Shown piece by piece: positions 19,027 through 27,012 of a stretch of 54,354 nt of DNA. Position 1 is the first letter of the stretch; the number at the start of each line of letters is the position of its first letter. The notes beneath the pieces were generated by a model. The model worked only from the letters and a program-made list of their open reading frames with translations. It had not been told where the DNA came from and made no database searches. Both the position numbers and the translations under genes were made by a program. The DNA lies in NCBI RefSeq assembly GCF_001642725.1, contig NZ_LSUQ01000014.1, positions 1 to 54,354 of the forward strand, in the 5' to 3' direction. This DNA comes from Ferroacidibacillus organovorans (GTDB taxonomy: Bacteria; Bacillota; Bacilli; Alicyclobacillales; SLC66).

Positions 19027-19803
19027 CTACGTAATGAACTTTTGCATATGCGAAATGGCCGCCTTTTCTAATCGAGAAACTTGCGCCTGCGAGATGCCTA
19101 TCTCATCCGCAACTTCCATTTGCGTCTTTCCCTCAAAAAATCGCATGGACAAAATCCGTTTTTCCCGCATCGAGAGTCGACGCATCGCTTCGCGGATTGC
19201 GATCCCTTCCACCCACGTGACATCCTGTTGTTTGTCATCGCTGATCTGATCCATCACAAAAATGGGATCGCCGCCATCGTGGTAAATCGGCTCAAACAGC
19301 GAGACCGGATCCTGGATCGCATCGAGCGCGAAGACCACATCTTCTTTGGGCACTTCCATGGCCGAAGAGATCTCGGCGATCGTAGGCTCACGCAGATTCC
19401 GATTTGTGAGCTGATCGCGAATTTGAAGCGCGCGATACGCAATATCGCGCAGCGATCGACTTACGCGTATGGGATTGTTATCACGAAGATAGCGTCTGAT
19501 TTCACCAATAATCATGGGGACAGCATAGGTCGAGAATTTTACATTTTGACCGAGATCAAAATTGTCGATCGCCTTCATGAGACCAATGCATCCAACTTGA
19601 AAGAGATCATCTACATACTCACCGCGATTGTTAAAGCGCTGAATCACGGAGAGCACGAGACGAAGATTACCGCTGACCAGTTTTTCGCGCGCGGGTCGCT
19701 CCCCCGCTTGCATGCGGGCAAACAGATCGCGCATCTCAGCGTTTGTGAGCACGGGAAGTTGCGAAGTGTTGACACCGCAAATCTCGACTTTGTTGCGCTT
19801 CAA
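19027..19803 (-). CDS. sigG: RNA polymerase sporulation sigma factor SigG
   Basis: This 258-residue late forespore sigma factor begins KRNKVEICGVNTSQLPVL, nearly the SigG signature. Region 2 has GNLRLVLSVIQRF, DDLFQVGCIGLMKAIDNFD and KFSTYAVPMIIGEIRRYLRD; region 4.2 has GKTQMEVADEIGISQAQVSRLEKAAI. The start is TTG at 19803 after GGAGGGACAGCC. It is separated from sigE by 81 bp that carry a sigma-F/G-type promoter, so it can be read in the forespore apart from the spoIIGA operon. Confidence 0.97.
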   Translation of the reverse strand: MKRNKVEICGVNTSQLPVLTNAEMRDLFARMQAGERPAREKLVSGNLRLVLSVIQRFNNRGEYVDDLFQVGCIGLMKAIDNFDLGQNVKFSTYAVPMIIGEIRRYLRDNNPIRVSRSLRDIAYRALQIRDQLTNRNLREPTIAEISSAMEVPKEDVVFALDAIQDPVSLFEPIYHDGGDPIFVMDQISDDKQQDVTWVEGIAIREAMRRLSMREKRILSMRFFEGKTQMEVADEIGISQAQVSRLEKAAISHMQKFIT

Positions 19804-19844
19804 GGCTGTCCCTCCAGACGAGCATTCCGGTACAACTTGAGTAC

Positions 19845-19873
19845 CAGTATGTCCCGGCGGAGGGGAAATATGC
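19845..19873 (-). promoter_or_regulatory. Sigma-F/sigma-G-type promoter of sigG
   Basis: On the minus strand GCATA (19873-19869) and CATACTG (19851-19845) are 17 bp apart, matching forespore consensus GNATR and CATNNTA except the last base. Transcription would start near 19838, 35 nt before sigG. B. subtilis sigG is transcribed by sigma-F and then by its own product, so the match in content and place is convincing. Confidence 0.7.
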
Positions 19874-19884
19874 AGACCGGTCGC

Positions 19885-20613
19885 CTATGTCAGCTTGTGA
19901 AACTCTTTACGCAAACGTTTGATAATTCGCTTTTCCAGGCGAGAGATATAGGACTGTGAAATTCCCAGAAGATCGGCCACGTCTTTTTGTGTCATATCCT
20001 TTTCACCCGTCAAGCCAAAACGCATTTCCATGATCTTTCTCTCGCGCTCCGTCAATTTCTCAAGCGCGCTATAGAGTAGGTTGCGATCCACTTGGTCTTC
20101 GATATCTCTGTAGATGGTGTCGCTCTCTGTCCCGAGAACATCAGACAAGAGGAGTTCGTTTCCATCCCAATCCACATTGAGTGGTTCATCAAAGGATACT
20201 TCGATTCGAATCTTGCTGTTCCTGCGCAGGAACATGAGAATCTCATTCTCAATGCAGCGAGAGGCGTACGTTGCCAGTTTAATCTTTTTCTCTACATCAA
20301 ACGTATTTACCGCTTTGATGAGTCCGATCGTTCCAATGGAAACGAGATCTTCAATATGAATTCCCGTATTCTCAAACTTTCTCGCAATGTAGACGACGAG
20401 CCGCAAATTGCGTTCAATGAGCATGGCGCGCACCGCTTCGTCGCCGCTTGGCAAGCGAGAGAGAAGATATTCTTCCTCATCGCGCGAGAGCGGAGGCGGT
20501 AGTGCCTCACTTCCTCCAACGTACCAAATGGACTCCGGGGCGCGCCCGATGCTAAGCAGGATGCGAAGGACGAAGAGGCGCGTCTGCATTCGGACGCGGA
20601 TGGGAATGTTCAT
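19885..20613 (-). CDS. sigE: RNA polymerase sporulation sigma factor SigE (pro-sigma-E)
   Basis: This 242-residue early mother-cell sigma factor has a basic, hydrophobic propeptide ([20 protein letters not shown]) followed by [19 protein letters not shown]. The expected SpoIIGA cut lies about residue 30/31, just before YVGGSEAL. Region 2 ([37 protein letters not shown]) and region 4 ([23 protein letters not shown]) are complete. The ATG at 20613 follows AAAGGAG and lies 62 nt inside spoIIGA, so translation is probably coupled to its protease. Confidence 0.97.
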   Translation of the reverse strand: MNIPIRVRMQTRLFVLRILLSIGRAPESIWYVGGSEALPPPLSRDEEEYLLSRLPSGDEAVRAMLIERNLRLVVYIARKFENTGIHIEDLVSIGTIGLIKAVNTFDVEKKIKLATYASRCIENEILMFLRRNSKIRIEVSFDEPLNVDWDGNELLLSDVLGTESDTIYRDIEDQVDRNLLYSALEKLTERERKIMEMRFGLTGEKDMTQKDVADLLGISQSYISRLEKRIIKRLRKEFHKLT

Positions 20614-21562
20614 GCTGTGCGCTCCTTTCCCCAAACGCTGTTGCGGGCAATATACCATCATAGTGATCTTTGTCTGACATCGGCTGAATCCGCAGTGCGA
20701 TGACCAGCGGCATGAGCGACATGTTGCCCTGGCGCGCCTGATACGTCACATCGGTCGGCCGAAACGCCAGGAGCATCCCTTGCTCTGCGCCAATGCCGCG
20801 ATAAGGCACCATCGTGAAATGCATGTTGCCTTCTCCTAACCCGATCGGCGCTTTGTAGAGTGCTTTGACAGGATCCTCCCCGCGCGCCACCACCTCACAA
20901 AGCCATGGGGGCAAGAGGCTCTTTATGCTCTGCGCTGTGACGACGGCAACAGGCGCATGCGTGATTGGATCGATCAAGGCGTTACCTGTATCGACAAGAC
21001 AAAGCGCTTCAACCGACTCTTCATGTACGGTGATGGTCACGCGCACCGTCTCGCGATTCATCTGCTGTCGCCGTTTTACCGTCGATGTTGCATAGCGCAC
21101 ACTAAAGAGTACGATTGGGGCAAGCGCCACCGTGAGCCAAGCCGGAATGCTAGTCCACCAGGCAATGCGGCCACGCACGAGTTCAAGCCCAGGCATTACG
21201 CTTGTCTTACCAAAAAAACTGTAGCTTCCATACACGGCGCCAGCCAGACAGAACGCTGTGAGATAAAAAACGGCGAGCGTTCGCGCGAGTGACCCCCCAT
21301 AGCGAAGCCGCCCTAATTGAAAGGAGCCGCGCGGTTGCAAAAAGGCGAGAAACAATACAGAAAATACGGTTTTGCACCACGCTGCGTTTAGCTCTGTACC
21401 CCACGGAAAGAGCGACAAAACTGAGTAGAGCGAACCGAGACTCGCCGCCAATCCTATCCTGCTTGGTCGCGCACGCAATCTCAAGAGATATGACGTCAAC
21501 CAAAGAAGCATCGAATCAACCAACAAATTCACGAGGAAGGTGAGATCGAGATAGACAACCAC
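20552..21562 (-). CDS. spoIIGA: Sporulation sigma-E factor processing peptidase SpoIIGA
   Basis: This 336-residue protein has an N-terminal half with five hydrophobic segments (within residues 1-155) and a C-terminal aspartic-protease-like domain with the catalytic Asp in [13 protein letters not shown] (D191). It cleaves the pro-sigma-E propeptide at the sporulation septum. It starts with GTG at 21562 after GGGAGGTGCGCTA. The C-terminal tail from about residue 316 is Pro/His/Arg-rich and is encoded over the sigE start, which makes the protein longer than the ~309 residues of B. subtilis. Confidence 0.95.
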   Translation of the reverse strand: MVVYLDLTFLVNLLVDSMLLWLTSYLLRLRARPSRIGLAASLGSLYSVLSLFPWGTELNAAWCKTVFSVLFLAFLQPRGSFQLGRLRYGGSLARTLAVFYLTAFCLAGAVYGSYSFFGKTSVMPGLELVRGRIAWWTSIPAWLTVALAPIVLFSVRYATSTVKRRQQMNRETVRVTITVHEESVEALCLVDTGNALIDPITHAPVAVVTAQSIKSLLPPWLCEVVARGEDPVKALYKAPIGLGEGNMHFTMVPYRGIGAEQGMLLAFRPTDVTYQARQGNMSLMPLVIALRIQPMSDKDHYDGILPATAFGERSAQHEHSHPRPNADAPLRPSHPA

Positions 21563-21591
21563 TAGCGCACCTCCCTCGGGAATGTGCCCAA

Positions 21592-21659
21592 AGTATAGTA
21601 CATATGTATTGCAAAGGTTGTCGATTTAGCCCGCTTGCAAGAGGATTTTTCCTGTCGAA
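21592..21659 (-). promoter_or_regulatory. Spo0A-dependent sigma-A promoter of spoIIGA
   Basis: Two 0A boxes are present, read on the plus strand: TGTCGAA (21653-21659, perfect) and TGTCGAT (21619-21625, one mismatch), 34 bp apart. On the minus strand TATACT (21597-21592) serves as -10. TCGACA (21624-21619), inside the proximal box, stands in for -35 with a 21-bp spacer. A long spacer with Spo0A over the -35 is the known spoIIG layout. The start site would be near 21585. Confidence 0.75.
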
Positions 21660-21729
21660 AACCCGCGATAAACACGGATGTCCCCAAAGCGCCGCGCTTT
21701 CTGCACTTAAACGTGAGGGGTGGGATCAG

Positions 21730-21810
21730 ATGGTTCTTTGGCTTCGCATCGTGCGGGACATCGCGGCCCTCATCCTCGCCTTCGCGGATCGCCTTTTGCT
21801 GCGAAGGTAA
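21730..21810 (+). CDS. Possible 26-residue hydrophobic peptide
   Basis: An ATG with GAGGGG nine bases upstream opens 26 codons: MVLWLRIVRD then IAALILAFADRLLLRR. This gives one amphipathic or membrane helix with a basic C-terminus. It lies on the strand opposite all neighbours, in the 358-bp gap between ftsZ and spoIIGA, and is followed by a plus-strand hairpin with T run. It resembles small membrane peptides in general layout, but I recognise no family and it may be chance. Confidence 0.3.
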   Translation: MVLWLRIVRDIAALILAFADRLLLRR

Positions 21811-21813
21811 CGC

Positions 21814-21842
21814 AAAAAACCGTCAAGGTTCACCTTGACGGC
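21814..21842 (-). terminator. Rho-independent terminator of ftsZ
   Basis: On the minus strand an 11-bp-class stem (CCGTCAAGGT / ACCTTGACGG) is followed by six T, about 80 nt after the ftsZ stop. It ends the division cluster transcript before the spoIIGA promoter region. Confidence 0.88.
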
Positions 21843-21844
21843 GT

Positions 21845-21873
21845 GAGGACCTCCCTGCGGGGTCCTCCTTTTC
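21845..21873 (+). terminator. Second hairpin, T run on plus strand
   Basis: GAGGACC and GGTCCTC pair around a 9-nt loop and are followed on the plus strand by CTTTTC. It could end the short plus-strand peptide transcript; on the minus strand it forms a first hairpin before the main ftsZ terminator. Confidence 0.5.
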
Positions 21874-21920
21874 ACATCGCACGTGATCGCATCACGTGTT
21901 TTCAAACCTCAGGGGAAAGA

Positions 21921-22997
21921 TCAAACGCGGCCCGAAGGGCGATTACGCAAAAATGCAGGAATTTCCAAGTTATCTGTTCCAGATACAGTAGCAGGGCGCG
22001 GATCAACACGCTGCGCAATCGGTCGCGGTGTAGACGTCCCCGCCCGGTGCTCAAAACCAGTCGCGATTACCGTGACAATGAGTTCGTCTTTTAGTTCCGG
22101 TTTGATCACCGCACCAAAGATAAAGTTCACTTCCGGATCTGCCGCCTCTGCGACAATATTTGCCGCCTCGTTAACTTCAAACAAGCTGAGGTTCTCGCCA
22201 CCCGCGACATGAATCAATACGCCGCGCGCACCATCGATCGGCGTATCGAGAAGGGGGCTGCGGATCGCCTTTTGCGCAGCTTCTGCCGCACGCTTTTCGC
22301 CACTCGCGACGCCAATCCCCATAAGCGCTGACCCGCGCTCCGTCATGATCGCCTTCACGTCTGCAAAGTCGACGTTGATCAGTCCCGTTTCTGCGATCAA
22401 GTCAGAAATGCCGGATACGCCTTGACGAAGCACATTGTCCGCTTCGCGAAACGCCTCAAGCATCGGTGTATTCTTCTCGACAATCTCAAGTAATCGATCG
22501 TTCGGGATGACAATCAGCGTATCCACTTTTTCTTTGAGCGCGGTGATGCCGCTCTCTGCCTGGTTAAGGCGGCGTCTTCCCTCAAAGGTAAACGGTTTTG
22601 TAACGACACCAACCGTTAGAGCGCCGAGTTCCTTTGCAATTTCGGCAACGACCGGCGCGGCGCCCGTTCCGGTGCCGCCCCCCATTCCAGCCGTGACAAA
22701 CACCATATCGGCGCCTTTTAGCGCCATCATGATCTGCTCGCGACTCTCTTCTGCCGCGCGTTTTCCGATATCTGGATTCGCGCCCGCACCCAAACCGCGC
22801 GTCAATTTTTCGCCAATCTGAATTCGTTCGCGCGCTTTAGAGAGATGTAACGCCTGCGCATCCGTATTGACCGTGATAAAATCGACGCCTTGAATGCCGC
22901 CTTCAATCATACGGTTCACTGCGTTGCATCCGCCGCCGCCGACACCAATCACTTTGATGTGTGCGAGCGAATCCATTTCATAATCAAACTCGAGCAT
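21921..22997 (-). CDS. ftsZ: Cell division protein FtsZ
   Basis: This 358-residue tubulin-like GTPase forms the Z ring. The GTP signature [10 protein letters not shown] is at 106-115, preceded by [13 protein letters not shown]; the T7 loop is [11 protein letters not shown]. The C-terminal peptide [10 protein letters not shown] (344-353) binds FtsA and SepF. The linker before it is short (about 25 residues), so the protein is shorter than the 382 residues of B. subtilis. ATG at 22997 follows GGAGGACATGAA. It is the last gene of the division cluster. Confidence 0.98.
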   Translation of the reverse strand: MLEFDYEMDSLAHIKVIGVGGGGCNAVNRMIEGGIQGVDFITVNTDAQALHLSKARERIQIGEKLTRGLGAGANPDIGKRAAEESREQIMMALKGADMVFVTAGMGGGTGTGAAPVVAEIAKELGALTVGVVTKPFTFEGRRRLNQAESGITALKEKVDTLIVIPNDRLLEIVEKNTPMLEAFREADNVLRQGVSGISDLIAETGLINVDFADVKAIMTERGSALMGIGVASGEKRAAEAAQKAIRSPLLDTPIDGARGVLIHVAGGENLSLFEVNEAANIVAEAADPEVNFIFGAVIKPELKDELIVTVIATGFEHRAGTSTPRPIAQRVDPRPATVSGTDNLEIPAFLRNRPSGRV

Positions 22998-23030
22998 TTC
23001 ATGTCCTCCTTGACGAAATCGACGCTACAA

Positions 23031-24254
23031 TCAAATAAAATCCTGAAGCCAATTTTTTAGGCGTGAAAATGCCGATCCTGACGATTTGCGTTTGATACTA
23101 GAGGATGCGGCAACCATTTGTTTGCCAAACATGCGCGAAACGTACTGCACCATACTGACACAGCTCACATAGGACGGATCGCGAACACCGACAAAGTCAG
23201 GAACTGCGATGCGCACTTGCGCATCCAATTCTTTTGCCGCCAAGCGATCAGCCCCGCGCAAAAGCATCCCACCGCCAGTCAATACATAACCGCCTGGCAA
23301 CCCTTTTGGGTAGCCTTGGCGTTCCAATTCAAGTTTTACCAGCGCATAAATCTCTTGCATGCGAGATTCGATAATATATTCGAGCTTTTGTACCGTAAAT
23401 TCTTGCTCTTCCTGACTACCTATTCGATGCGCCTTAAACTTTTCCTCTTCTTTCACAAGAGAAATATCGGCGATTCCGTAGCGCAGTTTGACCATCTCCG
23501 CCGTGTCATACCCGAGTTCCAGTCCGACAGAGATGTCATTCGTGACACTGTCGCTGCCAATCGGGATGATCGCGTACCGCTCAAGGAGTCCATTTTCAAA
23601 AACGGACACGGTCGTCGAGCCTGCGCCCACATCGACAAGCGTAACGCCAAGACGGCGCTCATCCGGCGATAAGATCATTCCAGCCGCCGCAAGCGGTGTG
23701 AACACCGTCCCCGCCACTTCCAGTCCCGCGCGCTCGACACAGCGCAGCAGGTTATGAAGCACCGTGCGCGAACCGGTCACCACATAAACGTCAACTTCAA
23801 GTCGAACGCCAATCATGCCGCGCGGATCAGAAACTTCGGAAAGGCCATCCACCGTGTATTCGCGCGGTACCACATCGACAATCTCACGATCAGGCGGAAG
23901 GTTGATCACGCGCGTCGCCGCGATGACGCGCTCTACATCTTCGTCGCCAATTTCCCGATCTTCCGATGAGACGGCGACAATTCCGTGACTCGGTTGCAAT
24001 GCGATGTGATTCCCAGACACGGAAATATAAGCCGATTGAATATCAATGCCCACCATTCGCTCTGCGTGATTCACTGCCTCACGAATCGCGACAACTGTTT
24101 TATCGATATCAACAATCGCACCTTTTTTAATTCCGTCACTTTTGGCAGTTCCCACACCAATGACACTAATCCCTGAATGTTCGACTTCCCCAATGATCGC
24201 CCGGATAATTGACGTGCCAATATCCAAGCCAACGATAATATCTCCTTTGGTCAA
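23031..24254 (-). CDS. ftsA: Cell division protein FtsA
   Basis: This 407-residue actin-like protein tethers FtsZ to the membrane. Nucleotide motifs include VGLDIGTS near the start, LVDVGAGSTTVSVF and GYVLTGGGMLL; SHS2/1C content includes KKGAIVDIDKTV. The C-terminus ends in an amphipathic membrane-targeting helix (SRLKNWLQDFI). The start is TTG at 24254, selected by AGAAGGGAG with 9-nt spacing and by family alignment; the ATG nine codons upstream lacks a site. Confidence 0.96.
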   Translation of the reverse strand: MTKGDIIVGLDIGTSIIRAIIGEVEHSGISVIGVGTAKSDGIKKGAIVDIDKTVVAIREAVNHAERMVGIDIQSAYISVSGNHIALQPSHGIVAVSSEDREIGDEDVERVIAATRVINLPPDREIVDVVPREYTVDGLSEVSDPRGMIGVRLEVDVYVVTGSRTVLHNLLRCVERAGLEVAGTVFTPLAAAGMILSPDERRLGVTLVDVGAGSTTVSVFENGLLERYAIIPIGSDSVTNDISVGLELGYDTAEMVKLRYGIADISLVKEEEKFKAHRIGSQEEQEFTVQKLEYIIESRMQEIYALVKLELERQGYPKGLPGGYVLTGGGMLLRGADRLAAKELDAQVRIAVPDFVGVRDPSYVSCVSMVQYVSRMFGKQMVAASSSIKRKSSGSAFSRLKNWLQDFI

Positions 24255-24319
24255 GGAGCGGCACTCCCTTCTGTTGCACACCCGTTGCTATTCTAACAAA
24301 ATCGTAATTATTCCCGAAT

Positions 24320-24328
24320 ATCTTAGCA
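24320..24328 (-). promoter_or_regulatory. Possible extended -10 upstream of ftsA
   Basis: The minus strand reads TGCTAAGAT (24328-24320), an extended -10 form, in an AT-rich 82-bp gap between sbp and ftsA. No good -35 is visible. Extra promoters before ftsAZ are common in Bacilli, but the support here is limited to this one element. Confidence 0.35.
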
Positions 24329-24336
24329 TGAAAAGA

Positions 24337-24693
24337 CTAGTTTGGGGATGCAATTTTTGTTTTTCCTAAGATTTGGTGACGAATCGCGGCAAGATTGTTA
24401 AAGATCCTCACGCCAAACGCGACAACCGCGGCGAGCGCGAGATCAAGACCGAGGTAAGAACCGACAAAAGCGAGCGCGGCGGAAAGCACTGCATTAAAGA
24501 AAAATCCAGTCAAAAAGACACGCGCGTCAAATTGTCGGAGTAGAGACGATTTGATGCCGCCAAAAACGGTATCGACCGCGGCGAGAATCGCAACGGAAAG
24601 ATAGGATGCATACTGCAAAGAAAGATGAATCGGAATGGCCAACCCAAGCGCAATTCCGACAAGCAATCCGACAAGTGGCAATGTACGCCTCAT
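24337..24693 (-). CDS. sbp: Small basic protein Sbp (DUF1290)
   Basis: This 118-residue membrane protein has hydrophobic segments at about 5-50 and 58-95. Family features include PLVGLLVGIALGL, YLSVAILAAVDTVFGGIKS and GVRIFNNLAAIRHQIL. The DUF1290 family always accompanies division genes; its role is unknown. ATG at 24693 overlaps the preceding DUF881 gene by 4 nt. Confidence 0.92.
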   Translation of the reverse strand: MRRTLPLVGLLVGIALGLAIPIHLSLQYASYLSVAILAAVDTVFGGIKSSLLRQFDARVFLTGFFFNAVLSAALAFVGSYLGLDLALAAVVAFGVRIFNNLAAIRHQILGKTKIASPN

Positions 24694-25430
24694 GCGTTTA
24701 ATGACTCCTTTGCGTATGCACCTGGGAGTGGACCCGTGTACGCGGGCAACGTGAGGAGATGCGGTGCGCGAAACAGCGTGACGCGAAACGCTTGATCAAG
24801 AATGCGAAACTGGTCGGCAAATCCTTCTGCAGAGAGCACACTTGCTAACTGCGTCGGGTTACCTGCAGCCTGAATCACATAAGGCGCGTCAACCGGTTGC
24901 TCATTGATTTGAACGGCTGACGAAAATGGCCCTTGCGCCGCGTTCAGCCCCATCACCGAGCGGATGCTCGACGTGGTTACCAGGCGCTGTCCGTTGATCG
25001 CAATCGCTTGCGCGCCTGCCGATTCAAGAATGTTCACAACCATGCGCAACTGGGTCGCCTCGTCGACAAAGCGCAAACCTGGAATCACAGGAAGGTTCGG
25101 ATCATAGGCAATTTGAATCGCTATGCCTGATCCCACCCACGACGTCAACCCAGACTGTTTCTCAACGCTTCTTAATTCGCTTTGCAGCTTCAAATATCCT
25201 TTCGCGGTATGCTCCGATGCGTCTTCCAATGTTTTCAATTGCGCGCGCGCCGCCGCGAGTTGCCGAGATACGATCGGCGTTCGTTGGATCGCTTGGGAGA
25301 GCGCATCTGTCGCGTTTAGATAGCTGCTGTAAGCGATCGCTGGACTCGTTCGGTTCATGTGAAATTCAAGTCCAATCATCACGCCGAGCAGGACTGCGAC
25401 GCCTGTCACGGAATACCTTTGAAACGGCAT
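24690..25430 (-). CDS. ylxX: DUF881 family protein (YlxX-like, by position)
   Basis: This 246-residue protein has one N-terminal membrane segment (residues 8-22), a helical coiled-coil-like stretch (about 50-90) and an extracellular DUF881 domain with GSGIAIQIAYDP, LRMVVNILESAGAQAIAINGQR and PYVIQAAG. The function is unknown; it is linked to division clusters. It starts at ATG 25430, sharing one base with the stop of a paralogous gene. It is the second of two tandem DUF881 genes, matching ylxW-ylxX in B. subtilis. Confidence 0.85.
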   Translation of the reverse strand: MPFQRYSVTGVAVLLGVMIGLEFHMNRTSPAIAYSSYLNATDALSQAIQRTPIVSRQLAAARAQLKTLEDASEHTAKGYLKLQSELRSVEKQSGLTSWVGSGIAIQIAYDPNLPVIPGLRFVDEATQLRMVVNILESAGAQAIAINGQRLVTTSSIRSVMGLNAAQGPFSSAVQINEQPVDAPYVIQAAGNPTQLASVLSAEGFADQFRILDQAFRVTLFRAPHLLTLPAYTGPLPGAYAKESLNA

Positions 25431-26125
25431 CAGCCCACCCCTCCCGCAGCCAGGATCTGCACATCGCTGTGGGCGACCGGCTTTGACACCTGTAACCCGC
25501 GATTCGCCGCACGCAATGCGTCGAGCACCCCACCGGGTAGATTAAGCGCATCCGTCAAGAGCGTTTTGTTGCCAATCGCGCGAATGACAAATGGCGGTCC
25601 GAGTTTTGCACTGCCGACGCGGATCAGCGGCCCGATGCAAAAGATCCCCGTCTGCATCGTGATTCGCACTTGATTGATCGAGACGGCGTCCGCCCCTGCG
25701 AGGAATAGTTCATTGACTACAGACCGCAAATCCCAGTCGTGCGTCAAAAACTGTTCATAGGCAAAGCCTGTCAGATGCCCGTCGCGAATTGTCAGGGTCA
25801 CTCCGGGTCCGTGCACGTTCGTCGAACCGTTCAAGAGCGCAGCCGAACGCATGAGGAGCAGCGCTTGCGAGGAAGCCCCCCCCTCTTGAATCATTTGCGA
25901 TTCCAGTTTATTGATTTTTTGCTCTGTCACGCGCGTCTGTTCAAGAAGCCGATGATTCTCAGCATCCACCGCATCAAGTCGCGATACTGCCCCTGATATA
26001 TCAGGCATCGTCGAAAAAAGGGCGGCGCCGCCAAGGGTTACGTCGCGATATTGAACGGCGAGCATCATTCCGAGCACAGAGAGCACGACCGTAAACGCCG
26101 CAATCTGGCGAGACGCTGATTCCAT
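25430..26125 (-). CDS. ylxW: DUF881 family protein (YlxW-like, by position)
   Basis: This 231-residue paralogue of the next gene has an N-terminal membrane segment (IAAFTVVLSVLGMMLAVQY), a coiled-coil-like region with repeated Leu and Glu (EQTRVTEQKINKLESQM), and a DUF881 domain (GPGVTLTIRDGH, VNELFLAGADAVSINQVRIT, PFVIRAIGNK). The ATG at 26125 has a GAGGTG nine bases upstream; an in-frame extension of 11 codons reaches the divIB end but has no site of its own. Confidence 0.83.
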   Translation of the reverse strand: MESASRQIAAFTVVLSVLGMMLAVQYRDVTLGGAALFSTMPDISGAVSRLDAVDAENHRLLEQTRVTEQKINKLESQMIQEGGASSQALLLMRSAALLNGSTNVHGPGVTLTIRDGHLTGFAYEQFLTHDWDLRSVVNELFLAGADAVSINQVRITMQTGIFCIGPLIRVGSAKLGPPFVIRAIGNKTLLTDALNLPGGVLDALRAANRGLQVSKPVAHSDVQILAAGGVG

Positions 26126-26154
26126 TGCTTCAAACACCTCACCACGAGCAAAAA

Positions 26155-26916
26155 TCAATATGGTTTATATACGCCTTCTTGACTTGAGATCAGATCGACA
26201 AGACCAGGTGCCACTCTTGAACTGAGCAGCTTCGCGTGAATCGCTTCGAACATTTGCAGCGCTACTGCCAGGCGGTCGATCGGGAGAAGGACCTCAAAGC
26301 GATCCTTGGTATACCCGACAATCGCCAGCTTTCCTTGATACGGCTCGACGTTAAACTCAGAAAAAGGCGAGATCAACCCCGCAGGAACGTTCCCAATCGT
26401 GTGACAGAGCGCGAGCAGACCGGGATTTGTCACGCGCGTCCCAGGACTGACACTGAGGTTCCCTGTCACCGAGAGAATCGGAGCATTCGCGCCAATTCCC
26501 GTTGGATCCTGTGTTAATACCGTACCGTCTGAGAGGATCTGATAGAACGAGTGATTCGCGTCAAGGATGCCAACGAGACGCTTTTGCGTGATCGTCACGC
26601 GCACTGTCTGTGTCACAAAGCTGCGTGTCACATCGACCGACTGCACAATCGGAAAATCAGACAAAATCCGGTGCTCCGCCGCTGTGGCAGAGATTTGCCA
26701 CAGGTTGTCCCCCACTTGAATGCCAAGATCGCGCGCGACAAGGGAAGCAGGAACATCGATTGTTCCGTTAATCTGTATCGACTTGACGACCGAAAGTGGA
26801 GATTTTAAGTAGGTGACAACCGCAGCAGATAAAAGGAATAGAAAAATAAAGAAGAGATAAAAAAACCTATGGCTCCGTTTCGGAGACGCCACCTCGACTG
26901 CCAACGCGTACTCCAT
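26155..26916 (-). CDS. divIB: Cell division protein DivIB/FtsQ
   Basis: This 253-residue bitopic protein has one membrane span (FFYLFFIFLFLLSAAVVTYL), then an extracellular POTRA domain (VKSIQINGTIDVPASLVARDLGIQ, VDVTRSFVTQTVRVTITQKR) and a beta domain. It stabilises the FtsL-DivIC subcomplex. The start is uncertain: ATG 26916 directly abuts AAGGGAG, while TTG at 26904 has a GGAG six bases upstream and may be the true start. Confidence 0.9.
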   Translation of the reverse strand: MEYALAVEVASPKRSHRFFYLFFIFLFLLSAAVVTYLKSPLSVVKSIQINGTIDVPASLVARDLGIQVGDNLWQISATAAEHRILSDFPIVQSVDVTRSFVTQTVRVTITQKRLVGILDANHSFYQILSDGTVLTQDPTGIGANAPILSVTGNLSVSPGTRVTNPGLLALCHTIGNVPAGLISPFSEFNVEPYQGKLAIVGYTKDRFEVLLPIDRLAVALQMFEAIHAKLLSSRVAPGLVDLISSQEGVYKPY

Positions 26917-27012
26917 CTCCCTTGATCTCATCCATTTAGCGTGCGGTGTGGCGTGTGCCGCGCCTCTCCTCTCGGATGTGGTGCGCGACACACGCTCGTG
27001 ACTGTCACCGCG

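Noticed and set aside
19081-19959. Plus-strand open frame of 292 codons
   Set aside because: It is antisense to sigG and the end of sigE; its residues resemble no protein and it has no ribosome site.
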